64,000 bases of DNA from Arthrobacter sp. C2 (GTDB taxonomy: Bacteria > Actinomycetota > Actinomycetes > Actinomycetales > Micrococcaceae), in assembly GCA_024207135.1 (NCBI GenBank), contig CP042428.1, positions 3,100,001 through 3,164,000 of the forward strand, given 5' to 3'. Below, in pieces: positions 48,418-57,539 of the stretch; within the stretch, counting starts at the first letter, position 1, and every line of letters starts with the position of its first letter. A program made the position numbers and the translations under genes. Below the pieces are notes generated by a model that searched no databases, was not told the origin of the DNA, and saw nothing but the letters and a program-made list of their open reading frames with translations.

Positions 48418-49881
48418 ATGGGCATCACCGAGAATCCGCATCCATCCACCGCGCCGCGCGAGTCGCGCGCACTGAGCGAGCTCGAGCTGCCGCCGGTGGT
48501 GCCCGAGTCGCCTGAAAACATCGTGGAGATCGTCGCTTCGATGCACGACGTGGTCGCCACCCGGCTGGCCCACCCGCGGCGCTTCCGCGCCTCCCAGCTC
48601 AAGGCCCTGGAGCGGATGCTGGAGGCGCACGAGCAGGACTTCGTCGATGCGCTGGCCGATGACCTGGGCAAGAGCGGGGTCGAGGCGAGGATGACCGAGG
48701 TCGACATGGTGCGTGCCGAAATCGACCACGCGCAGCTGCACCTCTCCGAATGGATGGAGTCCAAGGCGGTCAAGATCCCGCTCGCGCTGCACCCGGCGGC
48801 AGCCAAGATCGAGCCGCAGCCGCTGGGCGTGGTGCTGGTCATCGGTGCCTGGAACTACCCGCTGCAATTGATCCTCGCCCCGCTGGTCGCCTCCATTGCC
48901 GCCGGCAACGTCACGGTGCTCAAGCCCTCGGAGCTGGCCCCGGCCACCAGCGCGCTGCTCGGGCGGCTCGTTCCGCAATTCATGGACCGGCGGGCGTGCG
49001 CCGTGGTCCAGGGCGGCGCGTCGACCTCCAAGGTCCTGCTGGAACAACACTTCGACCACATCTTCTACACCGGCGGGGAACGCGTGGGGAAGATCGTGGC
49101 CCGCGCGGCGGCCGAGCACCTGACCCCGGTGACCCTGGAGCTGGGCGGCAAGTCCCCGGCCGTGGTCATGGACGGGTCCTCGGCGGCGGTCGCCCGCCGG
49201 CTGACGTTCGGGAAGTTCATGAATGCCGGGCAGACCTGCGTGGCGCCGGACTACGTGCTGGCGGTGGGGGACGCGGCGCGGAACCTGGAAAAGCAGCTGT
49301 CAAAGGCCATCACGGGGTTCTACGGGAAGAATCCGCTGGCCAGCCGCGACTACGGGCGGATCGTGAACACGGCGCACTTCCAGCGCCTGGTGGCCATGCT
49401 GGGCGACGGGGACGTGGTCGTCGGAGGCGGGTACGACGAGGACACGCTGCAGATCGAACCGACGGTGATCACCAACGTGCACCCGGACTCGGCCCTGCTG
49501 CGCGAGGAGATCTTCGGCCCGATCCTGCCGGTCATCGCGGTGGACAGCTTCGATGCCGCCGTTCGCTTCATCAACGCGCGTCCCACCCCGCTGGTCGCCT
49601 ACCTGTTTTCCGAGAACCCGCGGCTGCAGTCGTCCTTCGGGGACCAGGTGCGCGCCGGGGCCATCGTGCACAACGCGCCGAGCCTGCACCTGGCCGTCCC
49701 CTCGCTTCCGTTCGGGGGCGTGGGAGCCTCCGGCATGGGTGCCTACCACGGGCGGCATGGGTTCGAGCGGCTCTCGCAGATGCGCGCGGTGATGGGCAAG
49801 ACCACGGTGGTGGACACGCTCAAGGCCGTCTACCCGCCGTACACCTGGGCCAAGTCAAAGATCATCAAACGCCTGATGTAG
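48418..49881 (+). CDS. Class 3-type aldehyde dehydrogenase
   Basis: This 487-residue NAD(P)-dependent enzyme oxidises fatty or aromatic aldehydes to acids. It has the short class 3 build: VIGAWNYPLQLILAPLVASI, catalytic Glu in LELGGKSPAVV, catalytic Cys in NAGQTCVAPDY, EEIFGPILPV and PFGGVGASGMG. A hydrophobic and basic C-terminus (YPPYTWAKSKIIKRLM) may touch membranes, as in fatty aldehyde dehydrogenases. The first about 40 residues are an N-terminal extension. It has a leaderless-type promoter and is divergent from the thiamine operon; no link in function is evident. Confidence 0.93.
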   Translation: MGITENPHPSTAPRESRALSELELPPVVPESPENIVEIVASMHDVVATRLAHPRRFRASQLKALERMLEAHEQDFVDALADDLGKSGVEARMTEVDMVRAEIDHAQLHLSEWMESKAVKIPLALHPAAAKIEPQPLGVVLVIGAWNYPLQLILAPLVASIAAGNVTVLKPSELAPATSALLGRLVPQFMDRRACAVVQGGASTSKVLLEQHFDHIFYTGGERVGKIVARAAAEHLTPVTLELGGKSPAVVMDGSSAAVARRLTFGKFMNAGQTCVAPDYVLAVGDAARNLEKQLSKAITGFYGKNPLASRDYGRIVNTAHFQRLVAMLGDGDVVVGGGYDEDTLQIEPTVITNVHPDSALLREEIFGPILPVIAVDSFDAAVRFINARPTPLVAYLFSENPRLQSSFGDQVRAGAIVHNAPSLHLAVPSLPFGGVGASGMGAYHGRHGFERLSQMRAVMGKTTVVDTLKAVYPPYTWAKSKIIKRLM

Positions 49882-49965
49882 ACATGCCCGGGATCGCATA
49901 CCTGTAGGTGGTCGGCTGTTTCGGGGCGGGTGCGGTGTGGCCGCGCCCGCCCCGCACCACCTGGC

Positions 49966-51603
49966 TCAGCCCAGGACGGTGTCCACGATGGTCCTGGCCT
50001 CGTCCTGCACCCGGGCCAGGTGCTCGGCGCCCAGGAACGACTCGGCGTAGATCTTGTACTTGTCCTCGGTGCCCGAGGGGCGCGCGGCGAACCAGGCGTT
50101 TTGGGTGGTGACCTTCAGCCCGCCGATCTTTGCCCCGTTGCCCGGCGCCTCGGTCAGCCGCGCGGTGATCTTTTCACCGGCCAGCGAATCGGCGGTGACG
50201 TCGCTGGCGGACAGGTTCGCCAGACGGGCCCTCTGGTCCCGGTCCGCGGCGGCGTCCAGGCGCGCATAGCTGGGGGCCCCGTGCTCGGCGGCCAGCGCCG
50301 CGTAGTGCTTGGACGGGGAAGAGCCGGTGACCGCGGTGATCTCGCTGGCCAGCAGCGCCAGCAGGATCCCGTCCTTGTCGGTGGTCCAGGTGCGCCCGTC
50401 GCGGCGCAGGAACGAGGCACCGGCCGATTCCTCGCCGCCGAAGGCACCGGTTCCGTCCAGCAGGCCCGGCACGAACCACTTGAAGCCCACCGGGACCTCC
50501 ACCAGGGTGCGCCCAAGCTTCGCGGCCACCCTGTCGATCATCGAGGAGGACACCAGGGTCTTGCCGATCCCGGCGTCCGTGGACCAGCCGGTGCGGTGGG
50601 TGTAGAGGTATTCGATGGCCACGGCCAGGAAGTGGTTGGGGTTCATCAGCCCGGCATCCGGGGTGACGATGCCATGGCGGTCGGCGTCCGCGTCGTTGCC
50701 CGTGGAGATGTCATAGGCGTCGCGCGCGGCGACCAGCGAGGCCATCGCGTGGGCCGAGGAGCAATCCATGCGGATCTTCCCGTCGGTGTCCAGGGTCATG
50801 AACGCAAAGCGCGGGTCCACCCCGGGGTTCACCACGGTCAAATCCAGCCGGTGCCGCTCGGCGATCGCGCCCCAGTAGTCCACCGCGGCACCGCCCATCG
50901 GGTCCGCGCCGATGCGCAGCCCCGAGGCGCGGATCGCGTCGAGATCCAGCACCGAGGGCAGGTCGTCGACGTAGGAGGCGAGGAAGTCGAAGGCACCGAT
51001 CTTGCCACCCAGGCGCGCGGCGCCCAGCGAGGTGCGCTTGACCCCGTCCAGCTTGGCCTCCAGCAGCTCGTTGGCGCGGTTCGCGATCCAGGACGTGGCA
51101 TCGGTGTCGGCCGGTCCGCCGTGCGGCGGGTTGTACTTCAGCCCGCCGTCGGCCGGCGGGTTGTGCGAGGGGGTGATGATGATGCCGTCGGCGCGCGGCG
51201 CATCGGGGTTGGCGTTGTGCGCCAGGATGGCGTGGCTCAGGGCGGGGGTGGGGGTCCAGCCGGTGCGCGCGTCGGCGAGGATCGGCACGTCGTTGCCGGC
51301 CAGCACCTCCAGCACCGTGTCCTGTGCGGGATCCGAGAGCGCGTGGGTGTCCTTGCCGACAAACAGCGGGCCGGTGATGCCCGCGGCGCGCCGGTATTCG
51401 ACGATTCCCTGGGTGATGGCGGCGATGTGGTCCTCGTTGAAGGAGCCGTTCATCGAGGTGCCGCGGTGTCCGGAGGTGCCGAAGGCCACGCGCTGTGCGG
51501 GGTCGGACGGATCCGGGTGGATGTCGAAGTACGCGTCGCGCACCGCTGAAAGGTCGATCAGGTCTTGGGGCAGTGCCGGGGTCCCGGCGCGAGGATGGGC
51601 CAT
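49966..51603 (-). CDS. pgm: Phosphoglucomutase, alpha-D-glucose type
   Basis: Pgm interconverts glucose-1- and glucose-6-phosphate. The 545-residue protein has phosphoserine Ser146 in IITPSHNPP, the metal loop GNDADADRHG, the sugar-binding GGEESAG and the phosphate-binding RPSGTEDKYKIYAES, plus the N-terminal FGTSGHRG. This is the E. coli Pgm type, acting on the alpha anomer. It thus complements the beta-phosphoglucomutase domain at 40 kb, which handles the other anomer. It is transcribed alone, 62 bp after a convergent-strand gap from the emfourin gene upstream. Confidence 0.95.
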   Translation of the reverse strand: MAHPRAGTPALPQDLIDLSAVRDAYFDIHPDPSDPAQRVAFGTSGHRGTSMNGSFNEDHIAAITQGIVEYRRAAGITGPLFVGKDTHALSDPAQDTVLEVLAGNDVPILADARTGWTPTPALSHAILAHNANPDAPRADGIIITPSHNPPADGGLKYNPPHGGPADTDATSWIANRANELLEAKLDGVKRTSLGAARLGGKIGAFDFLASYVDDLPSVLDLDAIRASGLRIGADPMGGAAVDYWGAIAERHRLDLTVVNPGVDPRFAFMTLDTDGKIRMDCSSAHAMASLVAARDAYDISTGNDADADRHGIVTPDAGLMNPNHFLAVAIEYLYTHRTGWSTDAGIGKTLVSSSMIDRVAAKLGRTLVEVPVGFKWFVPGLLDGTGAFGGEESAGASFLRRDGRTWTTDKDGILLALLASEITAVTGSSPSKHYAALAAEHGAPSYARLDAAADRDQRARLANLSASDVTADSLAGEKITARLTEAPGNGAKIGGLKVTTQNAWFAARPSGTEDKYKIYAESFLGAEHLARVQDEARTIVDTVLG

Positions 51604-51664
51604 GGCACCAGTTTCTCATTGATTGCCCGACGGCGCCCCGCCCACGTCGTTGGGCGTCGGGCAT

Positions 51665-51982
51665 TCAGCGGCGCGGGAGCGCAATGACGTGTTCGGCCAG
51701 GGTCCGGGCCGGGCCGGTGAGCAGGGTGTCAGGCACCGAATGGTCTTCCCCGTCGATGCTCAGCGACCAGGTGAACGCATCGCGCACCGGTGACGGTGCC
51801 TTGGCCTGCTCCAGCGCCCGCAGCTCATCCAGGGCGTCGCGGGCGATGCTGATCCAGGAGGCTTCCTGTTCGTGCCCGGGGTCCTGCGCGTGGAGTTCCA
51901 GGATCCCGGTGCGGGGAATCCCGGCGACCCCGCCGGAGCGGGCCACGCGGATGACCAGCACATCGTCGCGGTTCTCAGCCAT
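51665..51982 (-). CDS. Emfourin-type inhibitor of protealysin-like proteases
   Basis: This 105-residue cytosolic protein matches the emfourin family, which inhibits M4 protealysin-like peptidases. Residues VIRVARSGGVAGIPR near the N-terminus resemble the family's beta-strand and GG-[FV]-AG turn. The rest has a central helix (ISIARDALDELRAL) and a hydrophobic end. Its ATG lies inside the last codons of the protease gene, with 8 nt overlap. That is the arrangement known for Serratia protealysin and emfourin, and ensures that inhibitor and protease are made together. The inhibitor lacks a signal peptide, like the protease. Confidence 0.85.
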   Translation of the reverse strand: MAENRDDVLVIRVARSGGVAGIPRTGILELHAQDPGHEQEASWISIARDALDELRALEQAKAPSPVRDAFTWSLSIDGEDHSVPDTLLTGPARTLAEHVIALPRR

Positions 51983-53180
51983 GGACGGCCTCCCGGACGA
52001 CGGGTTCGACCCCGACGGCGTCCCAGGCTTCGGCCAGGGCCCGCTCGACGGAGGAGCCGGCTCCGTGGTCGCGGCGGGCCTGGAGCAGGGTCTGTTCGGC
52101 GAAGGTGCCGAAGTCCGCGTCCTGCGGCAATGAGCGGGTGGCAATCACGTTGAACCACAGGGACCCGGCGGTTTCCCAGGCGTTGCCGCCCAGCGCGGTG
52201 GCGAAGAGGTGGAACGCGTGGTTGGGGATGCCGGAGTTCAGGTGCACCCCGCCGTTGTCCTCGGCCGTGTCCACGTAGCCGGCCATGGTTGCCGGCTGCG
52301 GGTCCTTGCCCAGGATCGGGTCGTCGTAGGCGGTGCCCGGGGCGGCCATGGAACGCAGCGCCACGCCCTGGACGGCGTCGGTGAACAGGCCGGCGCCGAT
52401 CAGCCAGCTGGCCGACGCCGCGTCGTCGCCGGCCACGAACTGCTCCACCAAGGCGCCGAAGACATCGGCGATCGACTCGTTCAGCGCGCCGGACTGGCCC
52501 CGGTAGTCCAGGTTGGTGGTGTATTGCAGCAGCCCGTGCCCCAGCTCGTGCGCGATCACCGACAGCGAGGAGGTGAAGGAGTTGAAGACCTCCCCGTCCC
52601 CGTCGCCCATGACCATTTGGGTGCCGTCCCAGAACGCGTTGTCGTAGTGCTGCCCGTAGTGCACGGTGCCGCGAAGCACCAGCCCGGCGCCGTCGAGGCT
52701 GGAGCGCTTGAACATGTCCGCGAGGAACTCGTAGACCTCGCCCAGCCCGTCGTAGGCGCGGTTCGCGTCCGGATCCTGCCCCGGGTCCTGGCCCTCGGTG
52801 CGCGCGGCGGTTCCGGGGGTGGTCTCGGCTCCCTGTGCGTCGGAAATGGCCCGCACCAGGCGTCCGGCGGGGTCCAGCAGGCGGGCGATGTCGGTGTGCG
52901 TGGTGGCCCGCTCGTGCAGCAGTGCCTGGTCAAGCAGCAGTGTCCGGCGTGCGCGGGTGGCGATGCGGCGGCGGGTTTCGCGGCCCGGGCCCGCAGATTC
53001 GCCGTGTGCGTCCGGAAGCTCCCGGTCGACTTCGGCCGGCGGGAGCGCGATGAAGTCGCGCATCGCCGTCGGGGCTTCCCATGCCCCGTCGCAGGCGGCC
53101 ATCGACACCAGCAGGTACGGTGGCACCGCGTGGTGCCGGGGGTGGGGTTTTGCGGCTGGAGGTTGGGGTTCCTTGTCCAT
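51975..53180 (-). CDS. Protealysin-like M4 metallopeptidase
   Basis: This 401-residue zinc peptidase is of the thermolysin family. The N-terminal 70 residues contain the protealysin propeptide motif PPYLLVSMA, with no signal peptide. The catalytic domain has His211-Glu-x-x-His215 (HELGH), Glu235 in NESIADVFG and a later SGIPNHAFHLFATA with the catalytic His. Such proteases stay inside the cell or leave by unknown routes and cleave themselves on maturation. ATG at 53180 has GGGAGAG 8 nt upstream; the upstream open frame is a shadow of the decayed copy on the other strand. It is co-transcribed with the inhibitor gene. Confidence 0.93.
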   Translation of the reverse strand: MDKEPQPPAAKPHPRHHAVPPYLLVSMAACDGAWEAPTAMRDFIALPPAEVDRELPDAHGESAGPGRETRRRIATRARRTLLLDQALLHERATTHTDIARLLDPAGRLVRAISDAQGAETTPGTAARTEGQDPGQDPDANRAYDGLGEVYEFLADMFKRSSLDGAGLVLRGTVHYGQHYDNAFWDGTQMVMGDGDGEVFNSFTSSLSVIAHELGHGLLQYTTNLDYRGQSGALNESIADVFGALVEQFVAGDDAASASWLIGAGLFTDAVQGVALRSMAAPGTAYDDPILGKDPQPATMAGYVDTAEDNGGVHLNSGIPNHAFHLFATALGGNAWETAGSLWFNVIATRSLPQDADFGTFAEQTLLQARRDHGAGSSVERALAEAWDAVGVEPVVREAVHG

Positions 53181-53275
53181 GGTGCCAACTCTCCCACCGG
53201 ATCCTGAGCAGCCGTTGTGAGCGCGCTGTGGCCAGGCGCGAACGCCACGCTTGGGGCGAGTTGGTGCCGCCTCGA

Positions 53276-53640
53276 AGGATCCGCGCTGGTCGCAGAACCC
53301 GCACGAGGCACCTCCCCGCAACCCCTTCGGGCAGATGCCGTTGGAAGCGCCACCGATTGCCGGGGCCCGGACGGCCGCAGGGCGGGCAGCTGCCCGGCCA
53401 CCCCGTGCGGGAGGCCAGCCGGAGCCGGAAGCTTGCCGTGGTTTCCCTGGCGGCGGGCGCGAGTGGATTCCTCCCTTTGGCATGTTGCCAGTTCCCCCCG
53501 GGTCGCGGCGATAGCCTGCGGGCACCTGTCCCTGCGGCGCGAGCCGCATGCCCGCCCCTGCGGTATTCGGGCTGGTCGTCGGCCACGTGATCAACGGACG
53601 CGTCCCGGCTCGATGGCTGCGCCCGCGGTGGCTGGCTCCG
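53276..53640 (+). pseudogene. Decayed copy of the DUF4190 gene
   Basis: This stretch matches the next gene (53775-54299) in pieces, in three frames. First comes DPRWSQNPHEAPPRNP with PLEAPPIAGA, then LAVVSLAAGASGFLPLACC, then AAIACGHLSLRREPHA, and last PAPAVFGLVVGHVI. The intact gene has DPRWSQNPHAAPPRNP, ALAIVSLVTGIIAVLT, AAVICGHLALKREPHM and IAIAGLVTGYLM. At least two frameshifts break it, the middle linker is largely lost and the C-terminal half has drifted. There is no start with a ribosome site. The 594-bp gap 53181-53774 holds nothing else that I recognise. Confidence 0.75.
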
Positions 53641-53774
53641 GCGGGCTTCGCGCGGGTCCCGAACAGGGGTTGGGCGCGGTCCGTGATCGTCGCTAAGCTG
53701 GGGAGCCAGAAGCCGCGCCTGGCTGCACGAACCTCCGTTCAGTGCGGGGCCGGTAGCTGGAGGGGAAGGAACCC

Positions 53775-54299
53775 ATGGCCAAGGACGAAGACGGCGGGCA
53801 CGAGCCCGCGGCGGAGCCGTCGTTTGACGATCCGAGCGACCCGCGCTGGTCGCAGAACCCGCACGCGGCACCGCCGCGCAACCCGTACCTGGACATGCCG
53901 TTGGACGCGCCGCCGGTTGCCGGGGCCCCGAACGGCCGCGGGTACGGATTCGCCGGGCAGCACACCGGTCAACGGGCGGGCGCCCAGCCCGGCCACCCGC
54001 AGCAGTACCCGCCACAGGGCTACCCCCAACCCGGATACCCGATGCCGGTCCAGCAGCCGGCGGGCGCGTTGGCGATCGTGTCGCTGGTGACCGGAATCAT
54101 CGCGGTGCTCACCGGCGGGATGCTGATTCTTCCCCAGATTGCGGCGGTCATCTGCGGCCACCTGGCGTTGAAGCGGGAACCCCACATGCGCGGGATCGCC
54201 ATTGCCGGGCTGGTGACCGGCTACCTGATGCTGGGGTTCATCCTGCTGGGGACGCTTTTCCTCATCACCGTGTTTTCCGCCTCGATGGGTTCCTGGTAG
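53775..54299 (+). CDS. DUF4190 membrane protein
   Basis: This 174-residue protein has a disordered N-terminus (residues 1-95) rich in Pro, Gly, Gln and Tyr, with a YPPQGYPQPGYP-like run, and a DUF4190 domain with two transmembrane helices (about 98-120 and 142-166). The motif CGHLALKREPHMRGIAIAGLVTGY is the family core. Function is unknown; such proteins are common in actinobacteria. AGGGGAAGGAA precedes the ATG. A degraded duplicate lies just upstream on the same strand. A strong two-way terminator follows. Confidence 0.85.
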   Translation: MAKDEDGGHEPAAEPSFDDPSDPRWSQNPHAAPPRNPYLDMPLDAPPVAGAPNGRGYGFAGQHTGQRAGAQPGHPQQYPPQGYPQPGYPMPVQQPAGALAIVSLVTGIIAVLTGGMLILPQIAAVICGHLALKREPHMRGIAIAGLVTGYLMLGFILLGTLFLITVFSASMGSW

Positions 54300-54323
54300 C
54301 GCAAACCCCTTTGAGGCCACGTG

Positions 54324-54374
54324 AAAACAGCGGCCGCACCCGGGCTTGGATGCCGGGTGCGGCCGCTGTTTTTT
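54324..54374. terminator. Bidirectional terminator between DUF4190 and POT genes
   Basis: Arms AAAACAGCGGCCGCACCCGG and CCGGGTGCGGCCGCTGTTTT form a 20-bp perfect stem with a 9-nt loop and T-rich ends on both strands, ending both converging genes. Confidence 0.95.
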
Positions 54375-54398
54375 ATGCGGGAAGTGCGCGCGAAGGTC

Positions 54399-55856
54399 CT
54401 AGCGGACCTCGCCCATCAGCTTCTTCAGTGCCGGTGCGGACAGCAGCAGGGCAATGCCCAGCACGATCGCGGTGCCGCCCAGGGCCAGGAAGTAGGTGAT
54501 CTCGTTGCCCTCGGTGTAGAAGCCGGCCAGGATTCCGGCCAGCGTGGTGCCCAGGGACACCGAGAGGAAGAACAGCGCGATCATCTGCGTGCCGAAGGCG
54601 GCCGGGGCCAGCTTGGTGGTCACCGACTGGCCGATGGGGCTCAGCAGCAGCTCGGCCAGGGTGCACAGCAGCAGGATCCCGACCAGGGCCAGCAGCGGGG
54701 TCTTCTCCAGCGATTCCAGCGGGATGAAGACCAGGAACGCGATGCCGACGATCATCAGCGAGGCGGAGAACTTCGCCACGGTGCCCGGCTGGCGGGTGCC
54801 GAGCTTGGTCCACAGGGTGGCGAAGACGCCGGCGAGCACGATGATGAACACCGGGTTGATCGACTGGACCCAGGAAGCGGGCATTTCCCAGCCGAAGATG
54901 GTGCGGTCCAGGCGTTCCTCCGAGTACACGGCGATGAACGTGAACTGCTGCTGGAACAGTGCCCAGAACGCGGCCGAGGCGATGTACAGCGGGATGAAGG
55001 CCAGCACGTGCTTGCGCTCCACGGTGGTGACGCGCTTGGAGCGCAGCATCAGGGTGAAGTAGATGATGGAGGCCGCGATGACGGCCAGCGCGATGGCGTT
55101 GGCCAGCGTTGCCGGGGTGACGATCTTCAGCGCGAAGAGCGCCACGACCACGACGATGAAGGCCACCAGGTACAGCGCGTACTTCTTGCGTGCGCCGGCC
55201 GGCAGCGGGTTGGCCACCACGTGGACGGCCGCCGGAAGGTCCTTGCGGCCCATCATGTAGATCCCCACGCCAACGGCCATGCCGACGGCGGCGGCGGCGA
55301 AGCCGATGTGGAAGCCCCAGCGCTGGTGCAGGAAGCCGGTGAGCAGCGGGCCGAGCAGGCCGCCGATGTTCACGCCCATGTAGAAGATCGAGAACCCGGC
55401 ATCGCGGCGGGTGTCTTCCCTGGAGTACAGGGAACCGACCAAGGCCGTGGCATTGGCCTTGAGCCCGCCGGAGCCCACGGCAACCAGGACCAGGCCGATG
55501 GCCAGTCCCAGGGCGCCGGGCAGCGCGGCCAGGGCGATGTGGCCTGCCATGATGATGAACGCCGAGGACAGCAGGACCTTTTCGGAGCCGAGCAGGCGGT
55601 CCGCGAGCCAGGCGCCGAGGATTGTGCTCAGGTAGACGGCGCCGCCGTAGGCACCGACCAGGGAGAGCGCCAGGTCCTTGGACAGGCCGAGCCCGCCGTC
55701 GACGACGGAGAAGTACATGTAGTACGCCAGGATCGCTTGCATCCCGTAGAAGGAGAAGCGTTCCCACATCTCGATGCTGAACAGGTTCGAGAGCGTTTTG
55801 GGGTGGCCGAAGAATCCGGTCGAGGATCGGTCCTTCAGCGGGGTGGATATAGACAT
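54399..55856 (-). CDS. Proton-dependent oligopeptide transporter (POT/PTR family)
   Basis: This 485-residue transporter imports di- and tripeptides with protons. It has about 14 hydrophobic helices and the POT signature EMWERFSFYGMQAIL (ExxERFxYYG-type) in the first helix. Further family segments are GGWLAD-like LGAWLADRLLG, GSGGLKANATALVGSLY and FSIFYMGVNIGGLLGPLL. It resembles the DtpT/YjdL type. The next upstream gene, an amidase, starts in the same direction 52 bp away, so it is probably the first member of a short unit with this one. Confidence 0.94.
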   Translation of the reverse strand: MSISTPLKDRSSTGFFGHPKTLSNLFSIEMWERFSFYGMQAILAYYMYFSVVDGGLGLSKDLALSLVGAYGGAVYLSTILGAWLADRLLGSEKVLLSSAFIIMAGHIALAALPGALGLAIGLVLVAVGSGGLKANATALVGSLYSREDTRRDAGFSIFYMGVNIGGLLGPLLTGFLHQRWGFHIGFAAAAVGMAVGVGIYMMGRKDLPAAVHVVANPLPAGARKKYALYLVAFIVVVVALFALKIVTPATLANAIALAVIAASIIYFTLMLRSKRVTTVERKHVLAFIPLYIASAAFWALFQQQFTFIAVYSEERLDRTIFGWEMPASWVQSINPVFIIVLAGVFATLWTKLGTRQPGTVAKFSASLMIVGIAFLVFIPLESLEKTPLLALVGILLLCTLAELLLSPIGQSVTTKLAPAAFGTQMIALFFLSVSLGTTLAGILAGFYTEGNEITYFLALGGTAIVLGIALLLSAPALKKLMGEVR

Positions 55857-55908
55857 GCATTCAATTTTTCGCCCGTGACGTGCGCCATGCCTACTTTGTA
55901 GACCAATC

Positions 55909-57291
55909 TCACATTCTGGTCAGCTGGGCTGCCAGTGCCAGCAGCATGGCCTCGGAGCCCGCCCTGCCGATCATTTGCACGCCCATCGACAACCCTTCGG
56001 CGGTGGTGAACGTCGGAACGGTGATGGCCGGAAGCCCGGAGACATTCACCATCGAGGTGTAGGGCGTGTACTGGCATTGGCGCATGTAGTCGGTGTCGGC
56101 GTCCTGCGAAGTGTAGAAACCGATTTCCGGGGGAGCGAACGCCATCGCCGGGGTGAGCACCACGTCGTAGCGGCCCCACTGGGTGCGGAAGTCCGCGGCG
56201 ATTTCCGTCAGCCGGGCGGCGGCCTCCACGCTGGTCCGGTGCTCGCGCGCGGTGGCGCGTTCGCGGAAGGACCGGGCCAGGGTCCCCAGCTTCGCCTCGC
56301 TGCCCGGCGGGATCGGCGCTGCAGCCAGCCCGCTGGTCCACACCGTGGCAAAGGTTTCGGGGTAGGCGCCGTCGTAGAAGATTTCCGCCTCCTCGAGGTG
56401 GTGGCCCCGGGCGCGCAGGGACTTGATGCCCGCATCCAGCGCCCCATGGGCGTCGGATGAGAGCTTGATTGCATACGCCGAGGAGAAGGGGCTGGCGGTG
56501 CTGACCCCGACGCGCAGCCCGCGCAGCGCATCCACGGCTCCCTCGCCCAGCGACTCCAGGTAGGCGTCCCGTTGGGGGTCGACCATCGCGTCCATGAGCA
56601 GGGCCGCGTCCAGCGCGGTGCGCGCCAGCGGCCCGGAAACCGTGAGCCGCGGTGCCCCGAAGGTGTCGATGGTGCCATCGAGGATGTCGCTGGGGATGGT
56701 TCCGAGTCCGGGCTTGAGCCCGATCAGCCCGCAGGCCGAGGCCGGGATGCGCACCGATCCGCCGCCGTCGTTGCCGGGGCCGAAGGGCAGCATGCCGGCG
56801 GCCACGGCCGCGGCCTCCCCGCCGCTTGAACCCCCGGCGGAGCGGGTCGGGTCCAGCGGGTTGCGGGCGGGCGGTGCCACGTCGTTTTCCGAGTGGCAGC
56901 TCAGCCCGAACTCCGGCACCTGGGTCTTGCCCAGCGAGATTGCGCCGGCCCGCGACAACGTCGCCACCAGCGGGGAATCCTTCTGCGCAGGGGACGGTTC
57001 AAATGCCGCGGTCCCGTAGCCGGTGGGCACCCCGGCCACATCGAGCAGGTCCTTGTAGGCCAGCGGCATGCCGTGGAGCATGCCCGGGGCGTGCCCAGCG
57101 GCAAGGGCCTCGTCCGCATGCGCTGCGGCGTCCATGGCCTGCTCGGCGGTGACGGTGACGAAGGATCCCAGGGTGGGGTTGAGCGCCTCGATGCGTTCCA
57201 GGAAGTGCGCGGCGGCCTCGCGGGCCCCCACTTCCCCGTGTCGCAGCGCATCGCGAAGTTCCAGCGCTGTCAGCTCGGATATCTCGGTCAT
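55909..57291 (-). CDS. Amidase signature family protein
   Basis: This 460-residue amidase hydrolyses amide bonds using a Ser-cisSer-Lys triad, all of which can be seen: Lys80 (LAYKDLLDV), cis-Ser155 (AGGSSGGEAA) and nucleophile Ser179 (NDGGGSVRIP). Length and layout are normal. It is not GatA, because no gatC or gatB is adjacent and the sequence is typical of single-gene amidases. The substrate is unknown. AGGAG lies a few bases before two consecutive ATG codons; the second, at 57291, has the better spacing. Neighbour of a peptide transporter, which may suggest use of peptide or amide nitrogen. Confidence 0.92.
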   Translation of the reverse strand: MTEISELTALELRDALRHGEVGAREAAAHFLERIEALNPTLGSFVTVTAEQAMDAAAHADEALAAGHAPGMLHGMPLAYKDLLDVAGVPTGYGTAAFEPSPAQKDSPLVATLSRAGAISLGKTQVPEFGLSCHSENDVAPPARNPLDPTRSAGGSSGGEAAAVAAGMLPFGPGNDGGGSVRIPASACGLIGLKPGLGTIPSDILDGTIDTFGAPRLTVSGPLARTALDAALLMDAMVDPQRDAYLESLGEGAVDALRGLRVGVSTASPFSSAYAIKLSSDAHGALDAGIKSLRARGHHLEEAEIFYDGAYPETFATVWTSGLAAAPIPPGSEAKLGTLARSFRERATAREHRTSVEAAARLTEIAADFRTQWGRYDVVLTPAMAFAPPEIGFYTSQDADTDYMRQCQYTPYTSMVNVSGLPAITVPTFTTAEGLSMGVQMIGRAGSEAMLLALAAQLTRM

Positions 57292-57539
57292 CATGGACTC
57301 CTTTGCAAGCATGTGGCCACCGGTGGCGCCCGCCATTGGGCATTGCCTGTGGGAGGAAGCGGGCTTGGGCCTGACTTGAGACTAGTACGGGTTGGGTGTT
57401 GCGGTCCCGTTGCGCCCGTTTGCCCCGGTGAAACGTCCCGCTCGAGGGGCGCAACATCCGCTTCACCGAGGCGGTGGCCGAACACCCCCGGGCGCTAGGC
57501 TGGATGCCAACAGGGAATCGGGCGAGCCAAGGGAGAGCC

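Noticed and set aside
52930-54015. A 361-codon minus-strand frame spanning the protease start and the DUF4190 copies
   Set aside because: It runs opposite to two related plus-strand sequences and shows only their reversed codon patterns.
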